NCBI GenBank assembly: GCA_945889625.1
Contig: CAMDCE010000003.1
Span: 62,001 to 126,000 of the forward strand
Direction of reading: 5' to 3'
Source: Asaia bogorensis
Lineage (GTDB): Bacteria > Pseudomonadota > Alphaproteobacteria > Reyranellales > Reyranellaceae
Length of the DNA stretch: 64,000 nt
The notes beneath the pieces are model-generated. The model searched no databases. It saw nothing but the letters and a program-made list of their open reading frames with translations, and had not been told where the DNA came from. Shown here piece after piece: positions 1 through 8,732 of the stretch (position 1 is its first letter; every line of letters begins with the position of its first letter). The position numbers were made by a program, and so were the translations under genes.

Positions 1-72
1 TTTGCTTCCCTCACGGCCGGCCGGCGCCATCCGCACGACGTGCCAGGCGACTGGTTCAAGGGGCCGTTCTAG
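1..72 (+). CDS. C-terminal end of an unidentified gene (partial, 5-prime outside window)
   Basis: Frame 1 is open from the first base to a TAG at 70-72 and gives 23 residues ending DVPGDWFKGPF. The stop overlaps the stop of the convergent FkbM gene in a CTAG tetranucleotide. Two other convergent pairs in this window (21467-21470 and 46765-46768) end the same way, which is the main reason to think this is a real gene end. The product cannot be identified from so short a piece, and chance readthrough remains possible. Confidence 0.35.
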   Translation, partial: FASLTAGRRHPHDVPGDWFKGPF

Positions 73-935
73 TCACCCCAGGGTAGGCGGCCGCGGGACG
101 TCACGAACAGGCTGCCCTCGCGGTGGCTGGTCGGCAGGTCATCCACCGCCGTCGCGCGTTCCCAGCCAATCTTCTGGGCAAACAGCCCGACATCCAGTCG
201 GCGGAAGTGTTCGAACAGCGATGCTGCATTTTCGGCCGTGCCGATCTCGACCATGACGTCGAGCTTCGACCAGGTCGCGGCGGGTACGGATTTCAGGATC
301 GTCACTTCGTGGCCTTCGGCATCGACCTTGGCGAAGTCGGCCGCCGCGGCAATCGGTGCGAAGGCACGTACCGGCACGGCAAAGCGCTCGAGCGGGCCGT
401 AGGGGTTGGCCTTGGCGCCGGCCAGATGGCTACCGGTCGTATTGCCGACGACGCGCACGAATTCCATCTGCCCGTCGGCATCTGAGACCGCAGCACGCTG
501 CGGCGTCACCGAGCGGATGCTGTTGCGCTCGAGGTTGGCCTTCAGCAGGTCGAAATGCACCGGGTCGGGCTCGAACGCAGTCACGTCAAAGCCGGCACGG
601 GCCATCACGATGGAATGCAGCCCGAGATTGGCACCAACGTCGAGCGTGCGCCGGTAGAGCTTCCGGTTGGCCCAATAAAAGGCGAGGATCAGCAGCTCGT
701 CCAACCCGAACAGGTCGACCGAATCGATCGCGCCCATCCGGCGATAGGGAAAGTCGATGTCGCCGAACGGACCGAAGGCGACGGGACCGCCGTTCTCCTT
801 CGCGAAGGCGGAGCCGCGGAAATGCTCAGAGAGGAGCGCCTTGAAGGTGGAGAAGGCTGGCCGCGAAGGACACAGTTCCGCACGCAGGTCACCAAGGGCA
901 TCGAATAGGGCGTCAAGGACGCTGGGCGCGCTCAT
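69..935 (-). CDS. FkbM family SAM-dependent methyltransferase
   Basis: A 288-residue class I methyltransferase of the FkbM type, which usually methylates sugar hydroxyls of glycans or natural products in the cytoplasm. Visible motifs are the SAM-binding loop LDVGANLGLH (about residues 98-107), the acidic FEPDP at 121-125 that would contact the ribose, and the FkbM hallmark KVDAEGHEV in the C-terminal half. It is the last gene of a minus-strand run SDR - ThDP enzyme - FkbM and starts 19 bases after the ThDP gene ends. Family membership is secure. The acceptor is inferred to be a sugar of the neighbouring glycan pathway. Confidence 0.88.
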   Translation of the reverse strand: MSAPSVLDALFDALGDLRAELCPSRPAFSTFKALLSEHFRGSAFAKENGGPVAFGPFGDIDFPYRRMGAIDSVDLFGLDELLILAFYWANRKLYRRTLDVGANLGLHSIVMARAGFDVTAFEPDPVHFDLLKANLERNSIRSVTPQRAAVSDADGQMEFVRVVGNTTGSHLAGAKANPYGPLERFAVPVRAFAPIAAAADFAKVDAEGHEVTILKSVPAATWSKLDVMVEIGTAENAASLFEHFRRLDVGLFAQKIGWERATAVDDLPTSHREGSLFVTSRGRLPWGD

Positions 936-954
936 TCTGTCTCTCTGTTGCTGA

Positions 955-2766
955 CTAGACGCCTGGCGTGGCCGAAGGCGCGGTGGCCGAACGTTCGAGA
1001 GGGGCGATGACCATCTCGCGCGCGATCACCTTCGGATCCATGGCCGGCATCTGGTCCTCGAGCGGTGCGCCGAACTTCAGCACCGGATAAAGCTTCTGCG
1101 CCGGGTTGATCTCGACATTGGCCAGTACTGGTCCCGACAAGGCGTAAACCTCACGCAGTCGGGCCTCGATATCGTCTGTGGCGACGATATCTACCACCTT
1201 GAGGCCCATCGCTCGGGCAACCGGACCGATCGGAGGAAAGGACAAGCCGGACGGGCCGTGGACGCCGACATAGCGGGCGTCGAGCCAGGTCTCCAAGGTC
1301 TGCTTCTGGATGCCGTGGCCGTGATTATTGAACACCAGGACCTTAATCGGGATCTTCTGCTCAACCAGCGTCGCCAGCTCGGCGAGGCAAATCATCAGCC
1401 CGCCGTCGCCGATGATGCAGGTGATGCCAGCCTTGTGCGCGGCCTTGGCTGCACCGATGGCCGCCGGCAAGGAGTAGCCCATTGGCGTGTTGTTCCAGGC
1501 CGACATCAGGCGCTGACGGCGTTTGGCGCGCAGGCCGTTGCACGTCCAGGTAAGGTTGCCGCCGGTATCGACGAAGATGAACTCGTCCTCGGGCAGGATG
1601 TCGGACAGGCGGTCGACAAAGTTGTAGGCGTCGACGTAGCCCGCGTCCGACCGGGGCGGCGGGGGACGGTCGTCGGGGAGCACACGCCGCCAATGCGCGA
1701 TGCGCTCCTGCCATTCCGCGAGCCGCAGCCGCGGCGTGTTGCCGAGGCGTGCAAGCCAGGCCGGTACCGCCTGATCGAGCCGCGCCTCGATCTTCAAGTC
1801 GATATCGATGCCGCGGCCGTCGAACTTGTCGAGCTCGCCGCGCGCCGCATCGACCATGACGATCTTGGCCTCCCGGGCGAAAGTCGCGAGAAGGCCGCCC
1901 GTCACGTTCTGCGACAGCCTCGTGCCGAGGCAAACCAGCAGATCGGAGTTCTGGATGGCGAAGTTGCCGAGCCGCGGTCCGTAGACGCCGAAGGGCCCGA
2001 TCCACAGAGGATGATCGTGCGGCATGAGGTCGAGTGCGGCCCACGTCAGGGCCACCGGGAAGCCGAGCCGGTCGACCAGCGCGTCGAGCTCGTGGCCCAG
2101 GCGCGGTGTGTTGAGGCCGCCGCCCAGCACCAGCACAGGCCGCCGTGCGCCCGCAACAAGCGCCATCAGCGCATCGAGATCGGCCTTAAGTCGCGCATCG
2201 GTCCCTGCGACCACGGGCGGCACGAAGCCTTCGAGGTTCGCCGGGTCGATCTCGGCGCGCTGCAGATCGTCCGGCAGGTCGATCAGCACCGAGCCGGGCC
2301 TGCCTTCGAACGCCCAGTACCAGGCCTCCTCGAGGTGCCTGCGAATCTGGCTCGGGTCGCCGACCTGAGCCGCATGCTTGGTTACCGAGCTGAATATGGA
2401 AAGTACGTCCGTCTCCTGGAAACCCATCTGGCGGATCGCGCGGTCACCTTTCAGGCGGTGTGTGGCGACCTGACCGGTCAGCATCAGCGTCGGTACCGAA
2501 TCGAAGTAGGAACAGCAGGTCCCGGTCAGAAGGTTGGTTGCCCCGGGCCCGCTGGTCGTGATCGCCACGCCCATGCGTCCCGTTACGCGCGCGTAGCCGT
2601 CCGCATACAGCGCTGCGCTTTGCTCATGCTGGGCGCAAAGGTAGTCCATCTTGGGATGGCGGGCGGCGGAATCGAACAAATGCACGGCCGCACCGCCCGA
2701 CATGCCGAACACATGGGTAACGCCTCGCCTGGCGAGGAAATCAATGACGTAGTCGGAGAGCTTCAT
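955..2766 (-). CDS. ThDP-dependent enzyme, acetolactate-synthase-like
   Basis: A 603-residue protein with the three-domain layout of acetolactate synthase/2-oxoacid decarboxylases. The ThDP-activating glutamate is E48 in the HEQSA motif, followed by a SGPGATN loop. The cofactor-binding GDG...NN motif begins near residue 450 (IIGDGG ... VFNN). The start at 2766 was chosen because KLSDYVIDFLARRG is the normal family N-terminus and because its ATG overlaps the TGA of the upstream SDR gene (ATGA), implying coupled translation. No small regulatory subunit lies nearby, so a role in valine/isoleucine synthesis is unlikely. By analogy with YerE-type enzymes it may add a two-carbon unit to a keto-sugar nucleotide; this is inference from the glycan context. 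Confidence 0.85.
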   Translation of the reverse strand: MKLSDYVIDFLARRGVTHVFGMSGGAAVHLFDSAARHPKMDYLCAQHEQSAALYADGYARVTGRMGVAITTSGPGATNLLTGTCCSYFDSVPTLMLTGQVATHRLKGDRAIRQMGFQETDVLSIFSSVTKHAAQVGDPSQIRRHLEEAWYWAFEGRPGSVLIDLPDDLQRAEIDPANLEGFVPPVVAGTDARLKADLDALMALVAGARRPVLVLGGGLNTPRLGHELDALVDRLGFPVALTWAALDLMPHDHPLWIGPFGVYGPRLGNFAIQNSDLLVCLGTRLSQNVTGGLLATFAREAKIVMVDAARGELDKFDGRGIDIDLKIEARLDQAVPAWLARLGNTPRLRLAEWQERIAHWRRVLPDDRPPPPRSDAGYVDAYNFVDRLSDILPEDEFIFVDTGGNLTWTCNGLRAKRRQRLMSAWNNTPMGYSLPAAIGAAKAAHKAGITCIIGDGGLMICLAELATLVEQKIPIKVLVFNNHGHGIQKQTLETWLDARYVGVHGPSGLSFPPIGPVARAMGLKVVDIVATDDIEARLREVYALSGPVLANVEINPAQKLYPVLKFGAPLEDQMPAMDPKVIAREMVIAPLERSATAPSATPGV

Positions 2767-3614
2767 GCGGTGACGGTCGATCCAGGCGTTGCGTTGGCAT
2801 GGCGGCGCAATTTGAACTTGTCGTCGTCCCGTCGCAATTGCTCGACGAGGCCTGCTCCACCGTCGCGCCACGGATCGTGCACGACGGAAAAATTACGGCC
2901 GCCGGTCACGTCGCGATCCTGCGAGAAACACCAGTCAATGCATGCCACGACGTCGGAGACGCTGGTCCCGGCTTCGCCCTTGCGGAGAAAATCTTCGGTT
3001 TGCGCGAAGTTTTCGCCGGCGAGGTCGCCGGCTTCGATGGTCTGGCGATGTATCTTGGTCGCGACCCAACCGGTTCCGACGGCGATTGCGTGAATGTCAT
3101 GGCATTCGTTATGGATCAGCTCGCAGAATTTAACGAGGTCGATTTTTCCGAGAGAATACGCCGAATAGTTTGAAAAGGCGCGGTTGATTGCGCCGCCGAC
3201 CAAAAACGCCACTCGCGCCAACGGCCGTGCCCGGCGGAAAGGGTGGATGGCGTGCAGCAGGGCAAGCTGTGCCGCGCCATTCAGTGTGACGGAGTGCAGC
3301 CATTGCCGGCGCGCGGTTTCGAAAAACGGGCCGATCGGCGCCAATTGTCCCACCGCGCTGACGAACATGTCCCATACGACATTCTGTTCTCCGAGGGTGC
3401 GGGCAACAGCATCGATCTGGCTGGGGTCGGTCACATCGCATTGGATCAGGGAAACGCCTTGATCCGCGGCGAGCGCACCGAGACTGTTCGGGTCGCGGTA
3501 GGTGCCGATCACCCGCCAGCCCCGCGCTCGGCAAATCCGCGCCATCGACTGCCCGATGTCGCTTGAAATGGCGGCAATGAAAACCGTGTTCGAAGATGGG
3601 GCCGACACGCTCAA
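2763..3614 (-). CDS. SDR family oxidoreductase with degenerate motifs
   Basis: A 283-residue short-chain dehydrogenase/reductase-like protein. The Tyr-Lys pair is present (Y153 and K157 in YSLGK). The catalytic serine, expected 13 residues earlier, is a glycine (G140), and the cofactor loop reads ISSDIG rather than the usual GxxxGxG, so the active site is not canonical. Its stop overlaps the start of the ThDP gene by ATGA, so the two are probably made together. It could reduce the keto product of the ThDP enzyme, as YerF follows YerE in yersiniose synthesis, but that is inference. It is divergent from the alcohol dehydrogenase, with 162 bases between the starts. Confidence 0.8.
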   Translation of the reverse strand: MSVSAPSSNTVFIAAISSDIGQSMARICRARGWRVIGTYRDPNSLGALAADQGVSLIQCDVTDPSQIDAVARTLGEQNVVWDMFVSAVGQLAPIGPFFETARRQWLHSVTLNGAAQLALLHAIHPFRRARPLARVAFLVGGAINRAFSNYSAYSLGKIDLVKFCELIHNECHDIHAIAVGTGWVATKIHRQTIEAGDLAGENFAQTEDFLRKGEAGTSVSDVVACIDWCFSQDRDVTGGRNFSVVHDPWRDGGAGLVEQLRRDDDKFKLRRHANATPGSTVTA

Positions 3615-3776
3615 TCTGCACTCCTGGTAGCCCCGGGAGCGATATCGCTGCTTCGCCTATGGGACGGACGCCGCGCCAGACTAGCGCAAGTTGCATTCGA
3701 AATTAAGCCTGCTTGCTCGACCCGCAGGGCCGCGCGATGATGACCGGCAGAGCGCAGGGCAGGGAACACCGATATC

Positions 3777-4814
3777 ATGAAAGCGGCGATATTGTTCGCG
3801 TGTGGCGAGCCGCTGCGCGTGCTTGACGGCATTCAGGTGCCGGCGCTGGCTCGGGGCCAGGTCCACGTACGGCTCGCCTATTCCGGGGTCTGCCAGAGCC
3901 AGCTGATGGAAATTCGCGGCGGTCGTGGCCCGGATCCTTACCTCCCGCATCTCCTCGGCCACGAAGGCTCAGGCAAGGTCGTGTCTATCGGAGATGGGGT
4001 AAGCAAGGTCATGCCCGGCGACAGCGTGATTCTTGGCTGGATCAAGGGCGACGGCCTCGATTCCCCTGGCGGCAAGTACCGCCTGGACAGCACGATTCTG
4101 AACGCAGGCGCTATCACCACGTTCAACACCGAGGCGATCGTTGCCGAAAACCGCTGCGTGCGCCTGCCGGAGGGTGTGCCTCTGGATGTCGCCGTCCTGT
4201 TCGGTTGTGCAGTGCCGACGGGCGCCGGAATGGTGCTGAACGAGATTGCTGCCAAGCCCGGAGCGACGGCTGCCGTGTTCGGACTGGGCGGCATCGGCAT
4301 GATCGCCGTCATGGCTCTGAAGGCGGCGGGGTGCGGCCGCATCATCGCCGTCGATGTCGAGCCTGCGAAGCTCGCCGAGAGCTGCGAGTTCGGCGCCACC
4401 GACACGATCGACGCCCGAGCAGTCGATCCCGTAGCAGCCATCCGCGCCCTGACGGACGGCCTCGGCGTCGATTGCGCGGTCGATGCGGCCGGCCGCTCGC
4501 GCACCATCGAGCAGGCATTCGAGTCGGTACGCAAGTTCGGTGGTCAGTGCGTCTTTGCCTCACACCCCGCGAGCGGCGAGCGCATTTCACTCGATCCGCA
4601 CGACCTGATTTCCGGCCGGCGCATACAGGGAAGTTGGGGGGGATCGAGTCAACCAGACCGGGACGTGCCGCGCTTTGCCAAGCTCTACCGCGAAGGACGT
4701 CTGCCACTCGATCGGATGATCGGCAGGCGCTACGCGCTGGACGAAATCAACACGGCGCTCGACGATCTGGCTTCTGGCCGCGCCATGCGACCATTGATCG
4801 ACTTCAGCCTATGA
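3777..4814 (+). CDS. Zinc-binding medium-chain alcohol dehydrogenase
   Basis: A 345-residue MDR-superfamily dehydrogenase. Catalytic zinc ligands appear as C39 (GVCQSQL), H62-E63 (GHEGSG) and C144 (FGCAVPTGAG). The NAD(P) loop is GLGGIG at 169-174. The four-cysteine structural zinc loop normally found near residues 90-115 is missing: the stretch around residues 84-105 has no cysteine. It therefore resembles the subgroup that lost the structural zinc. Substrate unknown; the position in a sugar-modification locus suggests a polyol or sugar alcohol. Its end lies four bases from the convergent Nudix gene. Confidence 0.88.
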   Translation: MKAAILFACGEPLRVLDGIQVPALARGQVHVRLAYSGVCQSQLMEIRGGRGPDPYLPHLLGHEGSGKVVSIGDGVSKVMPGDSVILGWIKGDGLDSPGGKYRLDSTILNAGAITTFNTEAIVAENRCVRLPEGVPLDVAVLFGCAVPTGAGMVLNEIAAKPGATAAVFGLGGIGMIAVMALKAAGCGRIIAVDVEPAKLAESCEFGATDTIDARAVDPVAAIRALTDGLGVDCAVDAAGRSRTIEQAFESVRKFGGQCVFASHPASGERISLDPHDLISGRRIQGSWGGSSQPDRDVPRFAKLYREGRLPLDRMIGRRYALDEINTALDDLASGRAMRPLIDFSL

Positions 4815-4818
4815 CGGC

Positions 4819-5250
4819 TTAGACTGGCCGCGCGAGGAAATATCGGATGTCGTCGCGCGTCTTGTTGGCGAGGTCGAGCCCTTCGGCCTCCGAGAGCTTG
4901 ACCCAGGCAAAGCCTGCGCCTTCACCCAGGACGAGTTGTTCGACCGGAACGGCCTTCTCGACGTAGAACACGATCCGGTGCTGGTCGGTGTCGGTGTTTA
5001 GATATTCGCGTAGCCACTTTGCCTCCTCCATGCGAACTCGCAGGCCAATTTCCTCCTCGAGCTCACGGACGAAGCACTCGGCGGCGCTCTCGGCGCCTTC
5101 ATTGTGGCCGCCGAAGAACGCCCATTTGTGGGGGCTCGACCGGGTGTTTCCGTCGCGCTGGTGGAGAAATATCGATTGTGTATCCCGGTCGTATAAGAAG
5201 CCACCGGCCCAGTATATTCTCCGCTCCCTGTCAGCCATCCCCGTTCCCAT
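4819..5250 (-). CDS. Nudix hydrolase
   Basis: A 143-residue protein with a perfect Nudix box, G-x5-E-x7-RE-L-x-EE-x-GL, at residues 48-70, which binds the divalent metals that drive hydrolysis of nucleoside diphosphate-X substrates. Length is typical of single-domain Nudix enzymes. An alternative ATG four codons in (5238) is equally plausible as start. Placement among sugar-nucleotide genes suggests a nucleotide-sugar or housecleaning substrate, but specificity cannot be read from the motif. Confidence 0.88.
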   Translation of the reverse strand: MGTGMADRERRIYWAGGFLYDRDTQSIFLHQRDGNTRSSPHKWAFFGGHNEGAESAAECFVRELEEEIGLRVRMEEAKWLREYLNTDTDQHRIVFYVEKAVPVEQLVLGEGAGFAWVKLSEAEGLDLANKTRDDIRYFLARPV

Positions 5251-5325
5251 GCGACCTTAAATAGGCAATTCTATCGCACGCGCCCTGAAAGTCCTTGCCC
5301 GAAACGAGGGTACGACTGTACGAGG

Positions 5326-7695
5326 ATGGCGCTGGAAAACTTCGATCATTCCGTGAGCCGCGAACAAGCATCCGCACCGGCGCCGCAGGGGACAACGGCC
5401 GGCGTCATGGCGCGGAATGGCGAGGGGCCTGCGACTAGCGAAGGGCTCGCTATCGGCGGGCGATTTGCTGATTTTGCGACCCTCGGGGGCCTCTTTCTGG
5501 CAGTCGGCTTGGCCCTTGTCGTCGCCTTCGATCACCCGTCGGCGGTCTTTCTCCTCTTCGTGTTCATGTTGGGCCTAGCGCCGCCGCTTTCGGCGGCCTT
5601 CGTATTCTGGAATTCGCAGAGCAAGGCCATTGGCCCGGAAGCACTTGCGGTCATACTGGTCGCAGCCAAATCGCTCCTGCTCTGTCTGCTCGTCGCGATT
5701 ATCGCCTTCGCGCTGATCGGAACTCTCATCGGAACAACTGTGACGAGCACGGTTTCGCTTGCCTGTGCGGTGATCGTGGTCCTCGTCCTGCGCTGGTCGG
5801 CGGGCCCAGGCGAATTCTCGCAGGGTCTCGACGCCTGGCTTATTATAGCACTCGCACTCGCCGTATTCGCCCTGAGCCCGTTCAATCCCACCCAAACGGT
5901 GCCGATCGGACTGCTCGAATATGCCTTCGGCGCGCGGCATTTCGCGCTTTGGCTGATGGTAGGCATCGCCTGGACTGCGGCCGGGATCTGGTTGCGGCGC
6001 CACGAGGGATGGGCGTTCCCGGACAAGAAAAGGATTTCGGAAGCGCTGGCGATCATGGCCGCCGCTCTGGTCGTTCTCCTGCTGTACGACGATTCGCATT
6101 TTACCGACTTCAGCCACTACATGCCGCTGATCGGCCCGGCGGTACATGCCGGGCGCGGCGGCATTCCCATGGTGGACGTCTACAGCGTCTACGGCTTGCT
6201 GCCGTGGCTGATCTATCACGCTGCCTTCGACCTGTTCATGCCGACCTTCGGGACGGCTGCCGTCGTCGTGCGCGTGATCAATCTTTGCTACTTCGCCGTG
6301 ATCCTGGCGATGCTAGTTCTGGTCACGCGCCGGCGGCTCAGTGCCCTGTGGTTCTTCGTTCCGGCCATTTTCGTTGCGCTCACGTCGCACGGCAATGGCC
6401 CTGGCGTGATGTGGAACATGAACGCCCTCCCGATGACGCTCGGCGGGAGAAACCTCCTGCCTGCGGTCATGGCGCTGGTAATGATTGCGTCACGAAGTCA
6501 GACTTGGGGACGGTGGGTGTCGCTCCCGCTGATTGCGCTGGCCTCCGCTTCGAGCATCGAGATTCTCGTTTTTGCGCTGGTGCCCTGGGGTTACTGCTTG
6601 TTGCTCGATGCAGTGCGAACACGGTCGTTGCGCTTATTCGCAACATGGATCGCGCTTGCCGGCGTCGCAATCGCGGCGACTCAGATCGCATTCGTTGCGA
6701 CAGTTTACCTGTCGACCGGCAGGATGGTCGACTATCGACCGTATTTCAGCCTGTTCCTTCAATTCCGTCCCGGCGACGGATCCATCTGGTCGGTGCCATT
6801 TGTCCCATATTACGCGTTGTGGCTTCCAATCGGCCTTGCCTACTTTTCGATCATGGCTGCGGCAGGATTCCGCGCGCTGCGCGGCGATGGCTCGGAGCCG
6901 ATTGTCGAGCGGTTGCTTCCGGTGGCGGCTTTCGGATTGGGACCGCTGGCCTATTTCATGGGGCGCCCCCAGGAAGGAGCGCTCAACGTTGCCTGCCTTT
7001 CGTTTGCGGTCGTGGCTATCGGCATCGCCGAAGGCATGTTCGTGAACGCATGGCGCTATGGCCGCGGTGCCGTCGCGCTTTCGAGGGTCATGGCCTGTGC
7101 TTTCGCGTTCATCGCCGCCGACGGGTTTGAGCACTTCATGCGAGTGTCGGACCCGGGCAGTGGGAACTCTACGATCCTGCGCAGATGCCTGTCGGGGGAG
7201 GGATGCCGGCTTGGCGATGTACTTCCCAACATCCGGCTGGCGCTCCAAACCCAGCCGCTCGACCCTCGCACAGGCGTCGGGTTTGGCGTCCACGACGACG
7301 GTCATCGCCAGCGAATCGTGGAAGTCACGTCGATGCTTCGCAGGTTCGCCCCTGGCGCCCGCGAGGTTGGCATGCTGGCTGATCTCTACCCTCACATTTT
7401 CGCCGATTCCGATCCGGCGATCGGCCTTACGGCGTTCATGGCGACCGGCCAATGGTATGCCTGGTCGGTGTCGAGCCCGGTGATTGACGGAGCCTCGCCG
7501 CTGGTGGCGGATCGGGTGTTGCGGCGTGTTGCCTCAACACCGTCCGGAACGCTGATTATCACCCCCAACAGGGCCGACGACTGGGCACCGCTCAACAAGG
7601 CAATACTGGAACGGCTTCGCGAAACGTGCCATCTGAGGCCCCTTGAAAAGGGGCAATACCACACCGCTTTCCTGACGGAAGACTGCCGCGGATAG
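5326..7695 (+). CDS. Large polytopic membrane protein, GT-C-glycosyltransferase-like
   Basis: A 789-residue inner-membrane protein. About a dozen hydrophobic segments run from residue 45 to 610, then a soluble C-terminal region of about 170 residues. After several membrane spans comes a loop with GRGGIPMVDVYSVYG, an acidic, Tyr-rich pattern like the first extracytoplasmic loop of lipid-linked-sugar GT-C enzymes, where an Asp is catalytic. That points to a lipid-phosphate-sugar glycosyltransferase, but no family could be named with certainty. It runs on the same strand as the following methyltransferase-like gene, 28 bases away, so it probably belongs to the 5.3-12.5 kb transcription unit. Confidence 0.6.
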   Translation: MALENFDHSVSREQASAPAPQGTTAGVMARNGEGPATSEGLAIGGRFADFATLGGLFLAVGLALVVAFDHPSAVFLLFVFMLGLAPPLSAAFVFWNSQSKAIGPEALAVILVAAKSLLLCLLVAIIAFALIGTLIGTTVTSTVSLACAVIVVLVLRWSAGPGEFSQGLDAWLIIALALAVFALSPFNPTQTVPIGLLEYAFGARHFALWLMVGIAWTAAGIWLRRHEGWAFPDKKRISEALAIMAAALVVLLLYDDSHFTDFSHYMPLIGPAVHAGRGGIPMVDVYSVYGLLPWLIYHAAFDLFMPTFGTAAVVVRVINLCYFAVILAMLVLVTRRRLSALWFFVPAIFVALTSHGNGPGVMWNMNALPMTLGGRNLLPAVMALVMIASRSQTWGRWVSLPLIALASASSIEILVFALVPWGYCLLLDAVRTRSLRLFATWIALAGVAIAATQIAFVATVYLSTGRMVDYRPYFSLFLQFRPGDGSIWSVPFVPYYALWLPIGLAYFSIMAAAGFRALRGDGSEPIVERLLPVAAFGLGPLAYFMGRPQEGALNVACLSFAVVAIGIAEGMFVNAWRYGRGAVALSRVMACAFAFIAADGFEHFMRVSDPGSGNSTILRRCLSGEGCRLGDVLPNIRLALQTQPLDPRTGVGFGVHDDGHRQRIVEVTSMLRRFAPGAREVGMLADLYPHIFADSDPAIGLTAFMATGQWYAWSVSSPVIDGASPLVADRVLRRVASTPSGTLIITPNRADDWAPLNKAILERLRETCHLRPLEKGQYHTAFLTEDCRG

Positions 7696-7723
7696 GCGGC
7701 GCGTTGCATCGGAGAAGAAGACA

Positions 7724-8698
7724 ATGGCGATTGATCACACGCTTCTGCGCATGTTCATGAAGATGCAGGAGCGGTACCGGATGTCGGGGGACATCGTGAC
7801 GATTGGCGTGCAGGACGTGATGTTCAGCCATCAGAGCGGTGCGGAGTTCTTCCAGGAGCAGAATTTCAAGTACACGCCGATCGACGAAAAGGAGCGGCAA
7901 TATCGCAAGTCCAAGGCGCAGTCCGTCTACGAGGGAATCTTCAACGTCAAGGGCGGCGTGCCCATGCACATGCACGATCTGTTCAAGATGCTGGGCTTCC
8001 GTAATGCCCATTCGCTGGACGCATTCGATGCCGACAAGCCGACCATCCTGCACGACATGAACAAGCCGATCCCTGAGCAATACAAGAACAAGTACGACGT
8101 GGTGTTCGACGTCGGCAGCATGGAGCACGTGTTCGACGTCAGGCATTTCGTCCAGAACTGCGTCGAGATGACGAAGGAGAACGGCGTGCTCGTGATCTAC
8201 GACGCGCTGATGGGCTGGCATAACGAGTGCTTCTACAACTTCCAGACACCGTTCTTCTTCGACGTCTTCCGGGCCAACGGTTTCGACGAGATCGGCGTGT
8301 ACCTGAACTACTTCCCGAAGTACCACGACTTCGGGAAGAAGAAGACGGTGTGGCAGCGCTTCGAGTACGGCGACCGGCCGACCTTCAGGAAGGCCGGCTA
8401 CAATACGCACGTCATCTTCTTCGCGCGCAAGACCAGGACCCTTCCAGAGTTCGTCGTGCCGATGCAGGGCTACTATGCGGAGTACTACAAGGACTTCGAG
8501 AAGGCCCAGGCGAGCGGCGAGGGAGAGATGTCGCACTACATGCTGGAGAATATGCCGGCGCTGGTGCGTGCCCTGTTCCCGTTGCTCGTGCCGATCTACA
8601 GGATCCTGCCCAATTTGATTCGCACGGCGGCCGTCGACACGCTGATCTGGATCAAGAATCGCAAGAAACTGGCGGCGCGAGAGCGTATCGTCGTGTGA
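7724..8698 (+). CDS. Methyltransferase-like protein (class I fold, degenerate SAM motif)
   Basis: A 324-residue protein. Its central YDVVFDVGSMEHVFDV followed by the ENGVLVIYD strand is the post-motif I to motif III pattern of type 11/12 SAM methyltransferases. The usual glycine-rich motif I (DxGxGxG) is not evident. The N-terminal candidate is IVTIGVQDV, around residues 24-32, so either the SAM site is atypical or the protein is not active. A hydrophobic stretch near residues 275-300 may be a membrane anchor. Translation probably follows that of the upstream membrane protein. Function inferred to be in glycan modification. Confidence 0.6.
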   Translation: MAIDHTLLRMFMKMQERYRMSGDIVTIGVQDVMFSHQSGAEFFQEQNFKYTPIDEKERQYRKSKAQSVYEGIFNVKGGVPMHMHDLFKMLGFRNAHSLDAFDADKPTILHDMNKPIPEQYKNKYDVVFDVGSMEHVFDVRHFVQNCVEMTKENGVLVIYDALMGWHNECFYNFQTPFFFDVFRANGFDEIGVYLNYFPKYHDFGKKKTVWQRFEYGDRPTFRKAGYNTHVIFFARKTRTLPEFVVPMQGYYAEYYKDFEKAQASGEGEMSHYMLENMPALVRALFPLLVPIYRILPNLIRTAAVDTLIWIKNRKKLAARERIVV

Positions 8699-8732
8699 GC
8701 GGCTCGCGCATCGGATCGAGAAAGCTCAAGCC

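Noticed and set aside
1258..3093. Long plus-strand open frame (611 codons) opposite the ThDP and SDR genes
   Set aside because: It is antisense to two clear enzymes; its translation is low-complexity Arg/Gly/Ala/Val with no family pattern, as expected in GC-rich DNA.
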